From Zygnema cylindricum (Eukaryota > Streptophyta > Zygnematophyceae > Zygnematales > Zygnemataceae), in assembly GCA_037447655.1 (NCBI GenBank), contig JBBHKE010003132.1:1-64000 (forward strand): a DNA stretch of 64,000 nt. The letters run 5' to 3'. The notes below the pieces were generated by a model. The model saw nothing but the letters and a program-made list of their open reading frames with translations. It ran no database searches and was not told the origin of the DNA. Made by a program: the position numbers and the translations under genes. Of the stretch, positions 11,956 through 23,582 are shown in pieces (position 1 is the first letter of the stretch; the number at the start of each line of letters is the position of its first letter).

Positions 11956-12954
11956 TGCAATTTTGTGTCCCATATTGGATCACTAAATTTAGGAAGCCTT
12001 TAGATAGCTTTTAACTAGCCCACTTTCAATTTCGATCACTGCTACCCAAGCAGTCAAATAGACAATCCGATTGCACCCCTGTGAAGTCTGGACTCCCTTG
12101 AGTCCACAGCAAAGAGAATCACTGAAAATGCCCAACCAGGCAATTAATTATCAAGTGGCAAAGATGCCAATATTTCTACAAGCTTCTTGGGAGAGAGGAG
12201 GCTACTTCCTCAATCCTTTAAGTCCTAAACCCCTCTCACAACCCCTATCTACTGATGTACGAACCAATCAGAAGACTGTATAGTACAGAAAGGTACTACG
12301 GCCAATGTACTTTCTGTACGGCTGGTGTACCACAAGGCCATGGAGGGGACGTTTGTCTCCTTCGGACTTGTCCTCATGCGTCCCGAGATTCCTGCTTCCC
12401 AACGATATCTTGCCACGTTTCGACAGGTAATATCACATCCAAAACCCGGCAAGACGGCCATTTTGGGATCCTAACGATTATGCGGGCCGTCGGATCCAAA
12501 CCGGCTTTTAATGTTCGCCGTCCAAAATAACAAATATCCAGGATATTTGTTTCGTGCGCACTAAATCCCAACTAGTTTCTATGTCTTTAATTTGTTATTC
12601 CGTTAATCGGATTAATGATGTAGCTAATATTTAAATGGCTATCAAACCTTATGTATTTTAACAGACTACTACGACAGACCGGTAAGAGTTGACGGCTACA
12701 CCTCGCTCTGCCGGTCGGAGGTTCGAGTCCTGCCGGACTCAACCTTTTTGTTGAGAGTGACTTAGGTCACTCTTTAGTCCTACCTATGGAGCTGAGGCAG
12801 CCATGGCTCCACCGCCCTCTCTCTCTTTCAGTGACTACAACAAGTATGGGGGCTAGTGAGAGAAGGTGGAGGCTGGCTGGCTGTGCTTTTCTTTTAGCTA
12901 TATTAAATAATTAAGACCTAGAAAATACCTCCCCTAAATCTAGTGATTTCAACA
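11956..12954 (-). repeat. Copia 5' LTR (minus) of the composite element
   Basis: The LTR starts TGTTGAAATCACTAG at 12954 and ends TTGCA at 11956, 999 bp in all. The same start with a different flank occurs at 63751, which confirms the boundary. A tRNA-like B-box (GGTTCGAGTCC) lies on the opposite strand at about 12719-12729. Confidence 0.8.
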
Positions 12955-12959
12955 AAGGC

Positions 12960-14150
12960 TTCATATAAGATGGACATTATCTGTACCAATGGAGGTCACA
13001 GAATTACATGTTATGGGTAAACCCTCTAGGGTTCCCATTTTCAATAGAACAAGGTTCATTTATTAGGAAACCATCTTGAGGGGTGCATTGTTTGAAAAAC
13101 GGCTATGGGGCATTGTGAGTGGTTATGTGCATCGGCCATCCGCAAAATTGGGAGTTCCAGGGTTTGGAGGATCTTGATTCACAAGAGGATGTGCGGGGGC
13201 ACAAGTGGTATAGGATGTTGGAGAAAGCATCGTGTCAGATACAAGGAAAGAGAAAGGGATGGAGAAACTCACACCGATGGCTACTGGACCGGGTCTGGTA
13301 GAATATGTTCAGAAAACCAAGGCAAATGATAATGAAAGATGGGATTTCAAAACTATTGTGGCGACTCATTTTATTCTCGGGCGTCTCACTCAAGTAGTGG
13401 CTACACCTCATCTTCATGTGGACAGGGCTGACGAGTTGTGGGAGGCTCTTGTCAATATTTACAAGAGCGAACGATTCAGCAGCAAAAGTTGGCAGATTAG
13501 AAGGTACAGGCATATTTGTACAAAGGGGGAAAGATGTTAGACTTTTGTAATGACTTAGCTGGGTTATTTATGGAGATGGAGAGCGCAGGAAAAAGAGAGA
13601 CCGAGAAAGAGAAAGTGAATACATTGTTGATGAAACTCCCAGATGACTATGAAAACATTCTATGACTATGACAACATTCTTAACATGGTTCAGGATTTGC
13701 CAGATCATCGATGGATCTGGAACTTTGTTGTGGGGATGATTTTGGTTCGGGAAAGCACAATTGAAATTCGGAGAGGAGGAAAGAGTGTTCAAGTATTGGC
13801 TGCTGACACTAACTGGGGGGGAAAGGATTCCAAGAAACCTTATGGGAACTTTGGTGGAGGAAAAAGAGGAAACCAATGAGACGGATCAGGATCAAGGCCT
13901 CTAAAGAGGCTTTTTCACTTTTGTAAGAAGGTGGGACACTATATGGCATAGTGTACTAAACTGACAGAGCTTAGATTGAAGGATGAACATATTAAAAAAC
14001 TAACCGCAAGGAAAAAGAAGGCGTTTGTGGCAACAGAAGTCATGGGAGAGGATTGCGATGAAAACGATGGAGAACTTCTCCTCAACGAGGAACTGGAGGT
14101 GAAAGGTGAGCAAGAGATTCTAAGGAGGCAAAAGTGTGCTTTCGGAGGAG
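12960..14150 (+). pseudogene. Plus-strand copia gag fragment
   Basis: A short LTR remnant is followed by MEVTELHVMGKPSRVPIF from 12993. The gag then runs through RHFILGRLTQ-like and KLPDDYEN-like blocks to a zinc knuckle with FHFCKKVGHYMA near 13915-13960, where a TAG replaces a codon before the last Cys. Homology to the complete copy stops at 14150, before the protease, where an inverted-repeat element begins. Several stops and one duplicated segment (YENIL-like, near 13650-13680) show decay. It lies head to head with the minus-strand LTR ending at 12954. Confidence 0.8.
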
Positions 14151-15050
14151 TAAGGGTATTTTTGCATGTAACCGAAACTTAGTCTTGCTGCTTTGTTTTT
14201 TAGGGAAGATTCTCCGTACATCTTTCAGAGCATTCGAATGTAAACACAAATAACTTGTCACTTAAAAAAGTGACTTACGTAGACATGTACGAAGAATTAT
14301 GACTGATGAAGTGGTACATGAAATGAGGCGAAACTTCCACTCGCCTTCAATCTGAGGCGTTTCTCCGCACGGTGTTCAATTTTTGTGACTTTGTAATGTC
14401 CGAACGTCACATTGTCGACGTGTCGAAACCCTAAAATACCTTTCTCTATCGCACAGAAATTGCGGTTTCGTTTATGGTCTTCACACTTGCTGACAGGTGG
14501 CCAATATTTTTCATACACGGTATGTGTGAAGACACGTGTTTTTCAGAGAGACGGCCCGTGTATGGATCAGCCCACGTAAAACATAACGCACAGGCTGGAA
14601 ACGTGCTGTGTGTTATTTTTTTGGTACTCCGCGCAGAAAAATTGTAAAAAACTTCAGACACATGCGACAATGTTTGCCTATTCGCTCACCTTATTGGACT
14701 TTATTTCAAATCACCTCGCGAGGTGATTTGATGTAAAGTTTGAACATGTGTTGAAAGGACGTGAAAGTGGGTCAAAATGTGGTAAACAACAAATTGTATC
14801 GCCCTAAATGACAAACTACAGTACGTATAAAGTTTAAGAGTAGCGCAACTTGTACGGTGGTAATTTCTATTTTTTGGTATGGCTGCAGATTTTCTCGTTT
14901 TTTTCTAAGTTATGGAGGAAAATGACAAAAAATAACTGTAACTTTAGCACATGCGAAAATACCCTAATGCTCTGAAAGCTATATGGAGAATCTTCACGAA
15001 ATAAAAAAGTAGCAAGTCTAAGTTTCGGTTACATGCGAAAGTACTCTTAT
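14150..15050. mobile_element. Inverted-repeat DNA element, about 0.9 kb
   Basis: The left arm (14153 to about 14237) and the right arm (about 14965-15047) are inverted copies sharing GCATGTAACCGAAACTTAG and AGATTCTCC followed by TTTCAGAGCATT. A second, inner end (CATGCGAAAATACCCT) lies at about 14960-14975. No transposase is encoded. Related elements with similar AGGGT termini and a central palindrome occur near 19.2-19.7 kb and 21.2-22.0 kb. I cannot assign a superfamily. Confidence 0.65.
14707..14730. repeat. Perfect 24-bp palindrome
   Basis: CAAATCACCTCG is followed directly by its reverse complement. The arms extend imperfectly with ACTTTA outside. It lies inside the inverted-repeat element and would form a cruciform or hairpin. 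Confidence 0.95.
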
Positions 15051-15054
15051 CTAA

Positions 15055-15985
15055 CATAGTAAAAATAACGGTGTGTCTAGATACTGGCGGTTTTACTAAC
15101 ACTGCCGGTACGAGTAAAACCGAGACCATTGCCGCCTACAAAATCTAAAAACTGGCGATTCCGATTCGTTTTGCGACACTAATTATCTGGGTGAACATGC
15201 CACGTGGTCTAATGAAGTGGCAACATCTTATGGGCAAATCGTAAGGACTCGGGTTGTCCTACAGCTTTTTGTTTGAGGAAGTATCTTGGAAAGGGACACG
15301 TCAGACAAAAGTTGGAGTGCGTTCAAGTTTCGTACATTTGTGACCTGCAAAAAGTGACAGATAAAAGCATAAACAAATGGGGGCCCGACATGTTTTACTT
15401 TGTAGAAACCATACAGTCAAATTTTGTCGGGGGAACGTACTTCAAAGAAAGAATTTGCACGTGTGGACAAATGTTCACGGATGTACTTCCACTTCCAGTT
15501 CCACTTCTACTTCCATAAAGTTTTCCCACTTCCACTTCTATAGACCCTTTCTCGAATTGGTTCGTCAAAGGACATAGCTTTGCCGTTAATGCTGTTTATA
15601 GATGTGCCATGTACGATTATACCCTTCCCAAAACACAACCTTACAAGAAAGACATCTGGATGGGTTTTCTTTGAATCCCAATTTTGAAATTTTAGGGTCA
15701 AACGACCTCGCCCACATGCGAGGGGGTAAGCCATTTTTTCGAGAAATTGGAAGAATGCTTATGGAGCATCATCCTTCAAAATTCTTTTGGAAAGCCAGGG
15801 TGGGTTGAGAAAATCTTCCACCCTCCGGAAAATATGTGAAAATTATAGTACATTTAAGTGAACTTAAAACATAGAATGTACTCCGATTTGGTGTTATTCT
15901 ATTTTTGATCGACTGCCACGTCATACCACCTCATTTTAAAAAAATGGTTGAAATTGACTCGAGATTCGATTTTAGTTAAAGTATC
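15055..15985. other. Intergenic, no recognised feature
   Basis: AT-rich sequence with no protein motif that I recognise on either strand. Open frames here are short and overlap each other. Confidence 0.4.
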
Positions 15986-15996
15986 ACTCTAATAGC

Positions 15997-16463
15997 TAGT
16001 TTTGTGTATCGATAACCATTTGCCAATAACCGATATGTCCATGTTTTTGGCATACCGATAATCGATACATTGGCGCAACAAATAGGTACCGGTTTTATCG
16101 CGATAAAAAACTGATAATATCGGTTTTTCTATCGCGATAACACTGGTTCGATGACAATCGGCGATAAATGTACGGTTACACCGTACATCTATACGGTTCA
16201 CTCCGTTGTCCTGAACAATCGTTCTTCCGTTATAGAGAGTACGACACAGATTGTCATACGTGGCATGCCACGCTATACACAATGAAAAAATAATACAATA
16301 TATTATAAAGTAGTGTTATACGTGCTATATTTTATTTTCACTTATTGCCGATAAGGAATTTGTTGGTCTCGAAGCAATATATCGGGACCCCTCGGCGTTA
16401 GATAACCGATAACTATCAGTATCATTTTTATCGCCATACATTTTTTACCGATACAAAATACTA
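15997..16463. mobile_element. hAT-type MITE, 467 bp
   Basis: The ends are inverted: TAGTTTTGTGTATCGATAA on the left, and TTACCGATACAAAATACTA on the right. The flanks CTAATAGC (15989-15996) and ATAATAGC (16464-16471) match at seven of eight positions, as expected for an aged 8-bp target duplication. TAG-starting ends with an 8-bp duplication are hAT hallmarks. The interior is rich in ATCG/CGAT and has no coding capacity. It is a relative of the copies at 33680 and 60731. Confidence 0.75.
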
Positions 16464-16827
16464 ATAATAGCGACTACTAAAACGTTTACACGCGTGCCAC
16501 ACCAATGTGAGCATTTTTGCACGAGGTATACTATAAGCTATTTTTTTTCCTGCCCGTTACGCTCATGTATGGACAAAAAATTGCACGGGTCGCTTTCATT
16601 CATGGGTCATTTGCAAAAGTCTATGACATCGTCTCCTTTCCCCTTCCCTTTCACACTACCGCTCTTTTCTCCCTCTTCCTTCAATGAAGCACAACAAATG
16701 AAAGAGCTTAACAGAAAATGACTACCTTTGTGCTTAGTTTGATGGCATGTCGAGTGAGAAAAGATAAGCAAATATCGAGAAGTCATGGCGGAAAATTTTG
16801 GTACTAATGACGTCAACGTTGTCACTA

Positions 16828-16991
16828 CACCGCCAATCGTTATTAGCGTTATGAACGCTATATCGACGCCCCCAAATTTGACCCCAAAACCTATAATATA
16901 ATTAACAACACTATTTTTTTTTACGTTAATTAAGTTATTGGTGTATTAACGTTAATAATTCTAATTTATGATCTTTTTGAATAGTGTGGTT
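16828..16991. mobile_element. TA-flanked MITE copy
   Basis: It begins CACCGCCAATCGTTATTAGC after a TA and ends with a degraded inverted copy before TTTA. It shares the GCTATATCG...CCCC block with copies at 43365 and 46241. No coding capacity. Confidence 0.6.
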
Positions 16992-17224
16992 TACGGAAGT
17001 GTTAGTCCGTACAAAATTTGTAAAGTAAAAAAATACAAAATATGGACTAAAATAATGGCGATCACATGTAAAACTGTGCTCAGAATAAAATGCAAAATGA
17101 AATCGTACCTATTTTAGTGTAAAAATATTAATCACGTATAAATTATACGGGAAAAAACCCAAATTAGAGTTATGAATAAATTAGAGTAAAGGACGCGATG
17201 GTGTACAATTTGTCAGATTTTGTA

Positions 17225-17715
17225 CTTCAATTTCAGTTTTGATGTTGGTGTCGATGTTGATATCAATTTCAGTTTTGATGTTGATGTCGATGTTGATGTC
17301 AATTTCAGTTTCGATGTTGATGTCGATGTTGATATCAATTTCAGTTTCGATGTTGATGTCGATGTTGATATCAATTTCAGTTCCAATGTTGATGTCGATG
17401 TTGATATCAATTTCAGTTTCGATGTTGGTGTCGATGTTGATGTCAATTTCAGTTTCGATGTTGATGTCGATGTTGATATCAATTTCAGTTTCGATGTTGG
17501 TGTCGATGTTAATATCAATTTCAGTTTTGATGTTTATGTCGATGTTGATATCAATTTCAGTTTCGATGTTGGTGTCGATGTTGATATCAATTTCAGTTTC
17601 GATGTTTGTGTCGATGTCGATATCAATTTCAGTTTTGATGTTGATGTCGATGTTGATATCAATTTCTCAACGTTGGTGTGGATGTTGATATCAATTTCAG
17701 TTTCGATGTCGAAGC
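17225..17715. repeat. 36-bp minisatellite
   Basis: About 13 tandem copies of a 36-bp unit built from GATGTTGATGTCGATGTTGA plus ATCAATTTCAG-like sequence. Because 36 is a multiple of three, all frames stay open and would encode 12-residue repeats such as VDVDVDINFSFD. I treat this as a repeat, not a gene. Confidence 0.95.
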
Positions 17716-17739
17716 CAATATCGATGTCGATGTGAATGT

Positions 17740-19215
17740 CTGATGTGAATGCGAATGTGAATGTCAATCAATGTTAAGACCTCGATATTGTCGATGGAGT
17801 GTTGTACTCATCACTGCCGTGGAGCCGTGGAGTCACGGTCCTGCAGGAATTAATGAGGAGTCAGGAATTAATGAGGAGTTTTAGAGTTTTTGCAGAGCAA
17901 TGCGGCGATGCAACAATGCTAATTCTGGCGCATTCATTCTATAGCTTGTACATGCAGGCAGAGGCCCAAATCGACCATTTTATAATATTTTTTACAAGAT
18001 TGTAGGCAGGGTAAATAATGTTTAGAAACCACAAGACTAGTGTTTAGAAAAAGGACGTGAGGCTTTCTGCAAGTTGTTGAAAGTGAGTTTTCGTTTTCTT
18101 TAGTTAGAGATGAGCACCCAGGTAGGAGTAAAATGCATCAGTTTTTGTTTATTCGTTTATTTATTAATTTTGTACGTTTCAATTCTTTCAATGATTTACT
18201 CCGGGTTTGTTTGTTTTGCCAATGTGTTTTTGGAGGAACAAAATGTATTTATGACTTCAACAAAAAGAATGATCAACTCCCTAAATGCGTTTTAGTTTTT
18301 TAGTTTTGCCTTTGTGACCGACTACTGAGCACTTAGCCCCATAAGGCACTTTTGGACCACAATAATTGAAATTACCTTTTTCCAAATTTATATCATTCCA
18401 CACTGTTAATCCACCACATAACACCTACCGGACTTTATCCACAAAAGTCGAACCACCATACCTGCAAAAAATCTTTTTTTTTACTTTACTTTTTTTACTT
18501 CACTATTTTGACCACAGTATCTATTGTCCAGTTATCGAAAAACGGTTGTACGATGAGGATCTGGATGGTTGAAAATGCGCCAATGATTGATAACGGATTT
18601 AGTGTGGTCCAAAAAGTGCTCCCCATTTTGTCAACTTCATAGGCCATTTTTAAAAGTGTCCAAAAACATGTGAACACTTTTGAGAATTTGTTATTATCAT
18701 GGTTGTTCGATAGTGATTTTTTTTTTCTACTCTTCATACAAACTCTGGTGAAAATTTCTTTAGAGATTTCGTTGTAATTTTCTTTTATTCCCTTCTTTCC
18801 TTTTTGTAATTCAACCCTATTTGTTACTTTTGGTCCTTTTGTGAGTGTGTTGGTCCTCTTTGTGGTGTTTTCCTTTTCATGTTACTTCCTTCCTTGTTCT
18901 GTTTTTCAATTTAGTTCAGTTTAGTTTTCTTTCTGGTTTCTTGTTTCTTTTGCTCCTATGTACTCAGATGGTTCGTCGTCGCGCTTTCTTAGGAAAGCTC
19001 CGATTTGTGGATCACATTTACACGATTCGCTCTAAAATGCAGTAAAAAACCAATCGAGCTTTTCATGCATGGTACATCGTGTATCGCTAATAGTGTTGAT
19101 GTTTTTCGCCACTTAAAACATCTTTTCTTCGTCACAATTTGCAAAATGTTCATCCGACGGTTGCTTTTGCCGCACCGTGTTTTTCGAAACTTTTTGAAGC
19201 GTCGCAAGGCACATT
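17740..19215. other. Intergenic, no recognised feature
   Basis: AT-rich sequence with short open frames and no recognisable protein, RNA or structured repeat. Confidence 0.4.
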
Positions 19216-19219
19216 GTAA

Positions 19220-19715
19220 TTTTTGAAAAGATTTGGCATGTCGCATGTCATTGCGTGACGTCGTAGACGTACAGCCTTGCATCCGTGGCTGTACGACATG
19301 CCTTTGAGTAAACCTCTCTCGTCCAGCCGCCATGACTTCGCAGATTTTACACCTTTACGTGAAACGACACTGCAGCATCGAGACCCCTAAAAAAAAAAAC
19401 GTAAAAGATGCAAGCGGACAAAAACAAACAACCGTGTACTTTTTCTCGTTGTCAAAAACTTATGAAAACTTTTCACACGTCGAAATACTTTTTCCTATTT
19501 GTCAAAGCAGTTTTACTTTATTTAAAACACATCGCCGATGTGTTTTAAGATAAATCTGAAGATAAAAAAAAACAAGACACATTTTCGTACATCCTAAGTT
19601 CGACAATGACTCAAACTGTATTGTACAATTTTGCGATTTCCCCGCACGGTTGCAATTTTAGCAGAAAACGACAGAAAAAAACCTGTACTTAGCCGCATGG
19701 GACCGTACCCTAAGT
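19220..19715. mobile_element. Inverted-repeat element fragment with central palindrome
   Basis: This stretch parallels 21400-21980: a GACGTCGTAGACGTAC-like block, CATCG...GAGACCCC, a central palindrome, then CTAAGTTCGA and ACAGAAAAAA blocks ending in GTACCCT. The palindrome is TTAAAACACATCG (19522-19534), one base, then its reverse complement (19536-19548). The left terminus was not found. Confidence 0.55.
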
Positions 19716-19739
19716 TCGACCTAACGCTTGGCGAATAGA

Positions 19740-20012
19740 TTTCAACTTTGCGGCGAAGTTAAAAGCCAATATGTGCTCTCACAGTGGAGCTCACGTGAAG
19801 TGAGAAAGTGACTGCGCGCAACAATTTTATTTACATGTGGTTGCCGCAGTTTTGTTACCGTAAACCTTGGCCGGCCGTGTGAATCGTTGCTTTCTTATGA
19901 CGGTCGACGTTCGGAAGGGCGACAGCTTTTTAACCGGTTGTTACAATATTTCGCAAAACAAAGTTGTTCGACGGATTGACCTTCAAATCTAAACTCAATG
20001 GTATGTAAATTG
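19740..20012 (+). repeat. Interspersed repeat, about 270-300 bp family
   Basis: The block with TTTATTTACATGTGGTTG, TTTTGTTACCGTAAAC, GGCCGTGTGAAT and CGGATTGACC recurs at 60045-60345 and 62460-62755 on the same strand, and in part at 61055-61205 inverted. It is non-coding. Confidence 0.75.
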
Positions 20013-20029
20013 TACTAATGTGTACTTAG

Positions 20030-20717
20030 GGTGGCCTTCCATTAGCGAAAAAGTGGGGTTTTTTACTGACGCCCGTACCGTTTCGTACAGGTCCGTACAT
20101 AAAAAAAAAATTTCAAAGAAACATCATTACAGAAAAATGTCCAAGGTTGTAGGCGTAAATTTGGACCGTCGGATGCTATTACGCTTTTTATCCGAGACGC
20201 CACGTCACTAGCCCTCAGTTTGTTAAGACCGTGCACACGGAGGAAAATTCTCGAAGACTGAACGTGTAAAAATGGGCCGCGTGGAAAAGGGGAAATACAT
20301 TCACGATGAGCGCGCGCTTATGTGCGTACACGTTGCAAGGGCCATGTTCCTTCCGCCAGGGTGGTTGCGAATCCGCCGAAATTATCCCGTCACGCTCCCA
20401 CCATCAAAGTTTGCCGCCGCCTTTTTGTCGTTGCGTTTTGTAATTTTGGGTAGTACATTTAATGCCCTCCGTACTAGTTATTAATTACCTCCGACGGTAC
20501 AGATATTACCTCCGCTCGTACAAATATTGCGATCAGACTTTGCTTTCTAAGATTCTTTCAAGATTTTAAGCATCTAATGTTAAACTACGTGTTACCAACC
20601 AGAATGAGCCACGCAAATAAAAAGTGGTTTACCGTCGCGACCTAATGGAAGGCACGCCCTTCAGTAAAATTTTCCGTACAATTACTGAGACGCCTAATGG
20701 AAGTCCACCGTTAAAAT
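20030..20717. mobile_element. Inverted-repeat element, about 0.69 kb
   Basis: The left end GGTGGCCTTCCATTAG matches the reverse complement of the right end (CTAATGGAAGTCCACC) with one mismatch. The interior block GAGCCACGCAAATAAAAAGT recurs at about 43195-43215, so the copy at 43083-43325 is a relative. No transposase is visible. Confidence 0.6.
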
Positions 20718-20963
20718 GTACAATTTTTGACAAGCTGACGCAACTACCTGCGCGCGCGCGCAGAAAATGTCTCTGGGATTAGCAATTCCCTAATATTTTC
20801 GCCACTTTAAACATCTTTCTTCGTACACACTAATCCGATTTTCAATTTGAGACCGCCAATCGGTTTTTAGAATCTTACCTTTCAATCGCAACCGTCAGAT
20901 CCAAAGTTGGACATGTGTGTACGGAGAAAAAATGTTTTAAGAGACGAAAAAAACATACACACT

Positions 20964-21095
20964 AATAGCGATTCACGGTGTACCGTACCATTCCTTCACG
21001 AAACGTCTTTTCTTGCAGCTATTTACTTCAATAGCGATTCACGGTGTACCGTACCATTCCTTCACGAAACGTCTTTTCTTGCAGCTATGTACTTC
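20964..21095. repeat. 66-bp direct tandem duplication
   Basis: AATAGCGATTCACGGTGTAC begins at 20964 and again at 21030. The two 66-bp units are nearly identical. Each includes a MITE-end motif (CGATTCACGGTG). Confidence 0.95.
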
Positions 21096-21211
21096 TTCTG
21101 GACGGCTGTTTGTACAGAAATTGGCATTCAGCTGTTTCTCATCACACATTCCACAGAATTTGCGAACGAAAATCCAAAAAGTTTTTGAAAAAAATGACTA
21201 TAGCCAATTTT

Positions 21212-21979
21212 GGGTGCGTCTCTATGTATTTCAAACTTAAAGAATTTACTTTGTTTTTTAGCGCAGATCCGGCGACCCGGATTTCAAGTGTCCCTATGTG
21301 TAACAACAAAATAGTTACTTAAGGGTGTAACGATTGTATACGCTGACAAGGCTGTCAACGTCTACAACCTGTGATGACGCACGTTATTTTTTGTAACTGC
21401 TTGTGACGTCGCATGAGTTTTCGTGACATCGTAGACATACCGCCTTCCAGCTCGTACATTTTCACGGTTGAAGAAGATGCACTTCGCCTTTGCGTCGCCC
21501 ATCCCCTCGACGTGAAATGGCATCGGAATCTTGAGACCCCTGGCGAAATAAAATCCGTACCAGGCGCAAATGGACAAAACTAAACAAATTGTGTACTTTA
21601 CCTCGTCGTACCTGAAAACAAACGGACAAAAAATAACGAATAGTGTATCTTTCGCCGTCGCTTGAATTCGTTTGAAATTTTTGTAAAAAATTGTACACGT
21701 GTGAATGCGTGGTCCTATTTGCTTTTCGAAAATACATTGTTTTAAAACACATCGTCCTTGTGTTTTAAAGAAAAGGTTGAAGATGACGCTTTTTGGCGTG
21801 GCCGTGGGTCGAAGAACACAAGACGACAACATGTAGTACATCCTGAATTCGATGATGACGCAAAATGTACTTCTCCTTTTTTCTATTTTCTGTACGATTG
21901 AAACTTACGCGGTACGGCTCTAAGTTTTACAGGAAAATGACAGAAAAAAGCCCTTACTTTGGCACATAGAGACGCACCC
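21212..21979. mobile_element. Inverted-repeat DNA element, 768 bp
   Basis: The left end is GGGTGCGTCTCTATGT and the right end is its inverse, ACATAGAGACGCACCC. A near-palindrome TTTTAAAACACA...TTGTGTTTTAAA lies inside, near 21732-21768. It is related to the elements at 14150 and 19220. No transposase is encoded. Confidence 0.65.
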
Positions 21980-22278
21980 TTTGTGATTTACTTCTTCTTT
22001 ATACAGACACACCAAAAACTGCAGTGACGTTTTTCAAAAATTGTGTACGGAGGATTACATGAAAACCCGTACGTCTTCACGCGATTCCCAAACCACGGGG
22101 AGTCGCCCTAAGGTCCAACGGCAATGCAGCGTACACTCTAGCCAATCAGCAACATTCTCCATTCGTTCTATGGTATGTCTACGCCTTAGTTTGACTGCGC
22201 GCCAATAGGCGGCCAGTGTCTATGCCCTGCTTTAAAAAACGTACGTCAATTGTCGCTTCATCTAAACGGAAAAAACTA

Positions 22279-22842
22279 CACCGCTCATCGTTCCTAGTGT
22301 TAAAAAAAAATTAGCGTAAACGCTAATTTAGTTAACGCTAATTTGTGATTTTGTGTCCAAAAAAGAAAAATGGCATTAACATTAATTTGGCACTTAACGC
22401 CAATTTGTGTGTCAACTTCGTAGCGTGTACGCTGAGCTTCCATTGATACTATTTCAAGTGCAAGTGTACTATCCTAACAGTTTTCCCCGAGATACTTATT
22501 TGTGGGGTTTGGAAATCGTATGAAACATGTAAAGTAGAGTAAAATTTAAGCTATTTTATGCTTTATATTTTTTGATGTTCCTCTCTTTTTGGCGGCTAAA
22601 GAGTACTAAAATTTTAAAAAACATGGTAGAAATGAGATGTCACGTGGACGTGATGTGTGGAAACGAGGTTCTCGTGCATCACACTAATTTCGATGAACGT
22701 AATATAAAATGGTAACACTAAATAAATACTTTCCATATTAGCGTTAACTCGTTTTTAATGTTAATAACAACAATTTATGAATTTAGGCCGAAAAAGGCCG
22801 CGACAAAATTAGAGTTATTTACACTAATAACGATTAGCGGTG
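22279..22842. mobile_element. TA-flanked MITE, 564 bp
   Basis: The element lies between TA dinucleotides. It starts CACCGCTCATCGTTCCTAG and ends CTAATAACGATTAGCGGTG, the inverse. The interior has several GCTAATTT/AATTAGCG blocks. Non-coding. Confidence 0.7.
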
Positions 22843-23410
22843 TAGCGTCGCCAAAGTTTCCGGGGAAATGACCGGCGGGCCGCATGGACATACCGTACGC
22901 TCTTAGCCGCAAATGAATCCCTAAACGGCCAATTCGTTTACCGATTGCGCGTGCCTACACATAAAAATATCTGTTTGCGTGGGACTGACAAGTGGCGGCA
23001 TGACATGCAAGCTGACGCAAGCCGCATGTCATTCTATTTTGGCCAGTGTTTTATCCGACGACCTTTCTCATGTGCACCTTCTCTCCTACACCACCATTCG
23101 ACTCTCCGAATCTTGCCCTCGTCATTCCTTGTCTTATAAACGTCAGCATGTTCATTTCCTCCCATGTTGATTCGACAAGAGGTAAAAGGCTTGTTTTTCC
23201 CTCGTTTCACACACGATTTCGCCACTATTTCATCTGCGCTTCTTAAAGCACTTGTTTCGAAAAAAATTCTTGTCCATTTCTCTCATACATGCCCGTCGTT
23301 TTGGAGATTTTTTGTCATTGACAGCAGCATTAAATTTCTCCATACTTCACTTTATGCCTCCTGTCCAGGCTTGCCTCCCTCATCTGCCAGTCCTTTGCTT
23401 AATTGGACTA

Positions 23411-23582
23411 CACCGCCCATTGTTATAAGCGTTAAGGATTTATTAGTGTTAATGCGAAATAAAAATTAATAATACTAATTTAGTGCAAAGAGACGAGGCA
23501 GATTAACACTTATTTTATGATTTTCGGCCAGAAAAAGTCGCAACCAAATCAGTGTTGTTAACTCAAATAACAATGGGCGGTG
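23411..23582. mobile_element. TA-flanked MITE, 172 bp
   Basis: The left end is CACCGCCCATTGTTAT and the right end is its inverse, ATAACAATGGGCGGTG, with TA on both sides. This is the best preserved pair of ends in the family in this window. Non-coding. Confidence 0.8.

Larger units (their letters stand above)
6170..12954 (-). mobile_element. Composite Ty1/copia retrotransposon: LTR, gag, pol, LTR, partial gag
   Basis: On the minus strand the order is LTR (12954-11956), primer site, gag, protease, integrase, RT, truncated RNase H, second LTR (7913-6735), primer site and a partial gag ending near 6170. The domain order with integrase before RT defines Ty1/copia. The element is dead: gag, integrase and pol carry several stops and frameshifts. 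RNase H is cut after its middle motif and fused to the LTR, without the C-terminal quarter or a polypurine tract. The layout suggests two tandem elements reduced by deletion or recombination, rather than one simple insertion. No target-site duplication could be matched. Confidence 0.8.

Noticed and set aside
12672-12745. Genuine tRNA gene
   Set aside because: Only the B box is convincing; there is no proper acceptor stem or A box, and it is part of an LTR.
14707-14730. CRISPR-type or terminator hairpin
   Set aside because: The context is eukaryotic and transposon-like, with no array and no bacterial gene.
17220-17735. Open frame of 171 codons with Asp/Val repeats
   Set aside because: It is the translation of a 36-bp minisatellite; other frames are equally open.
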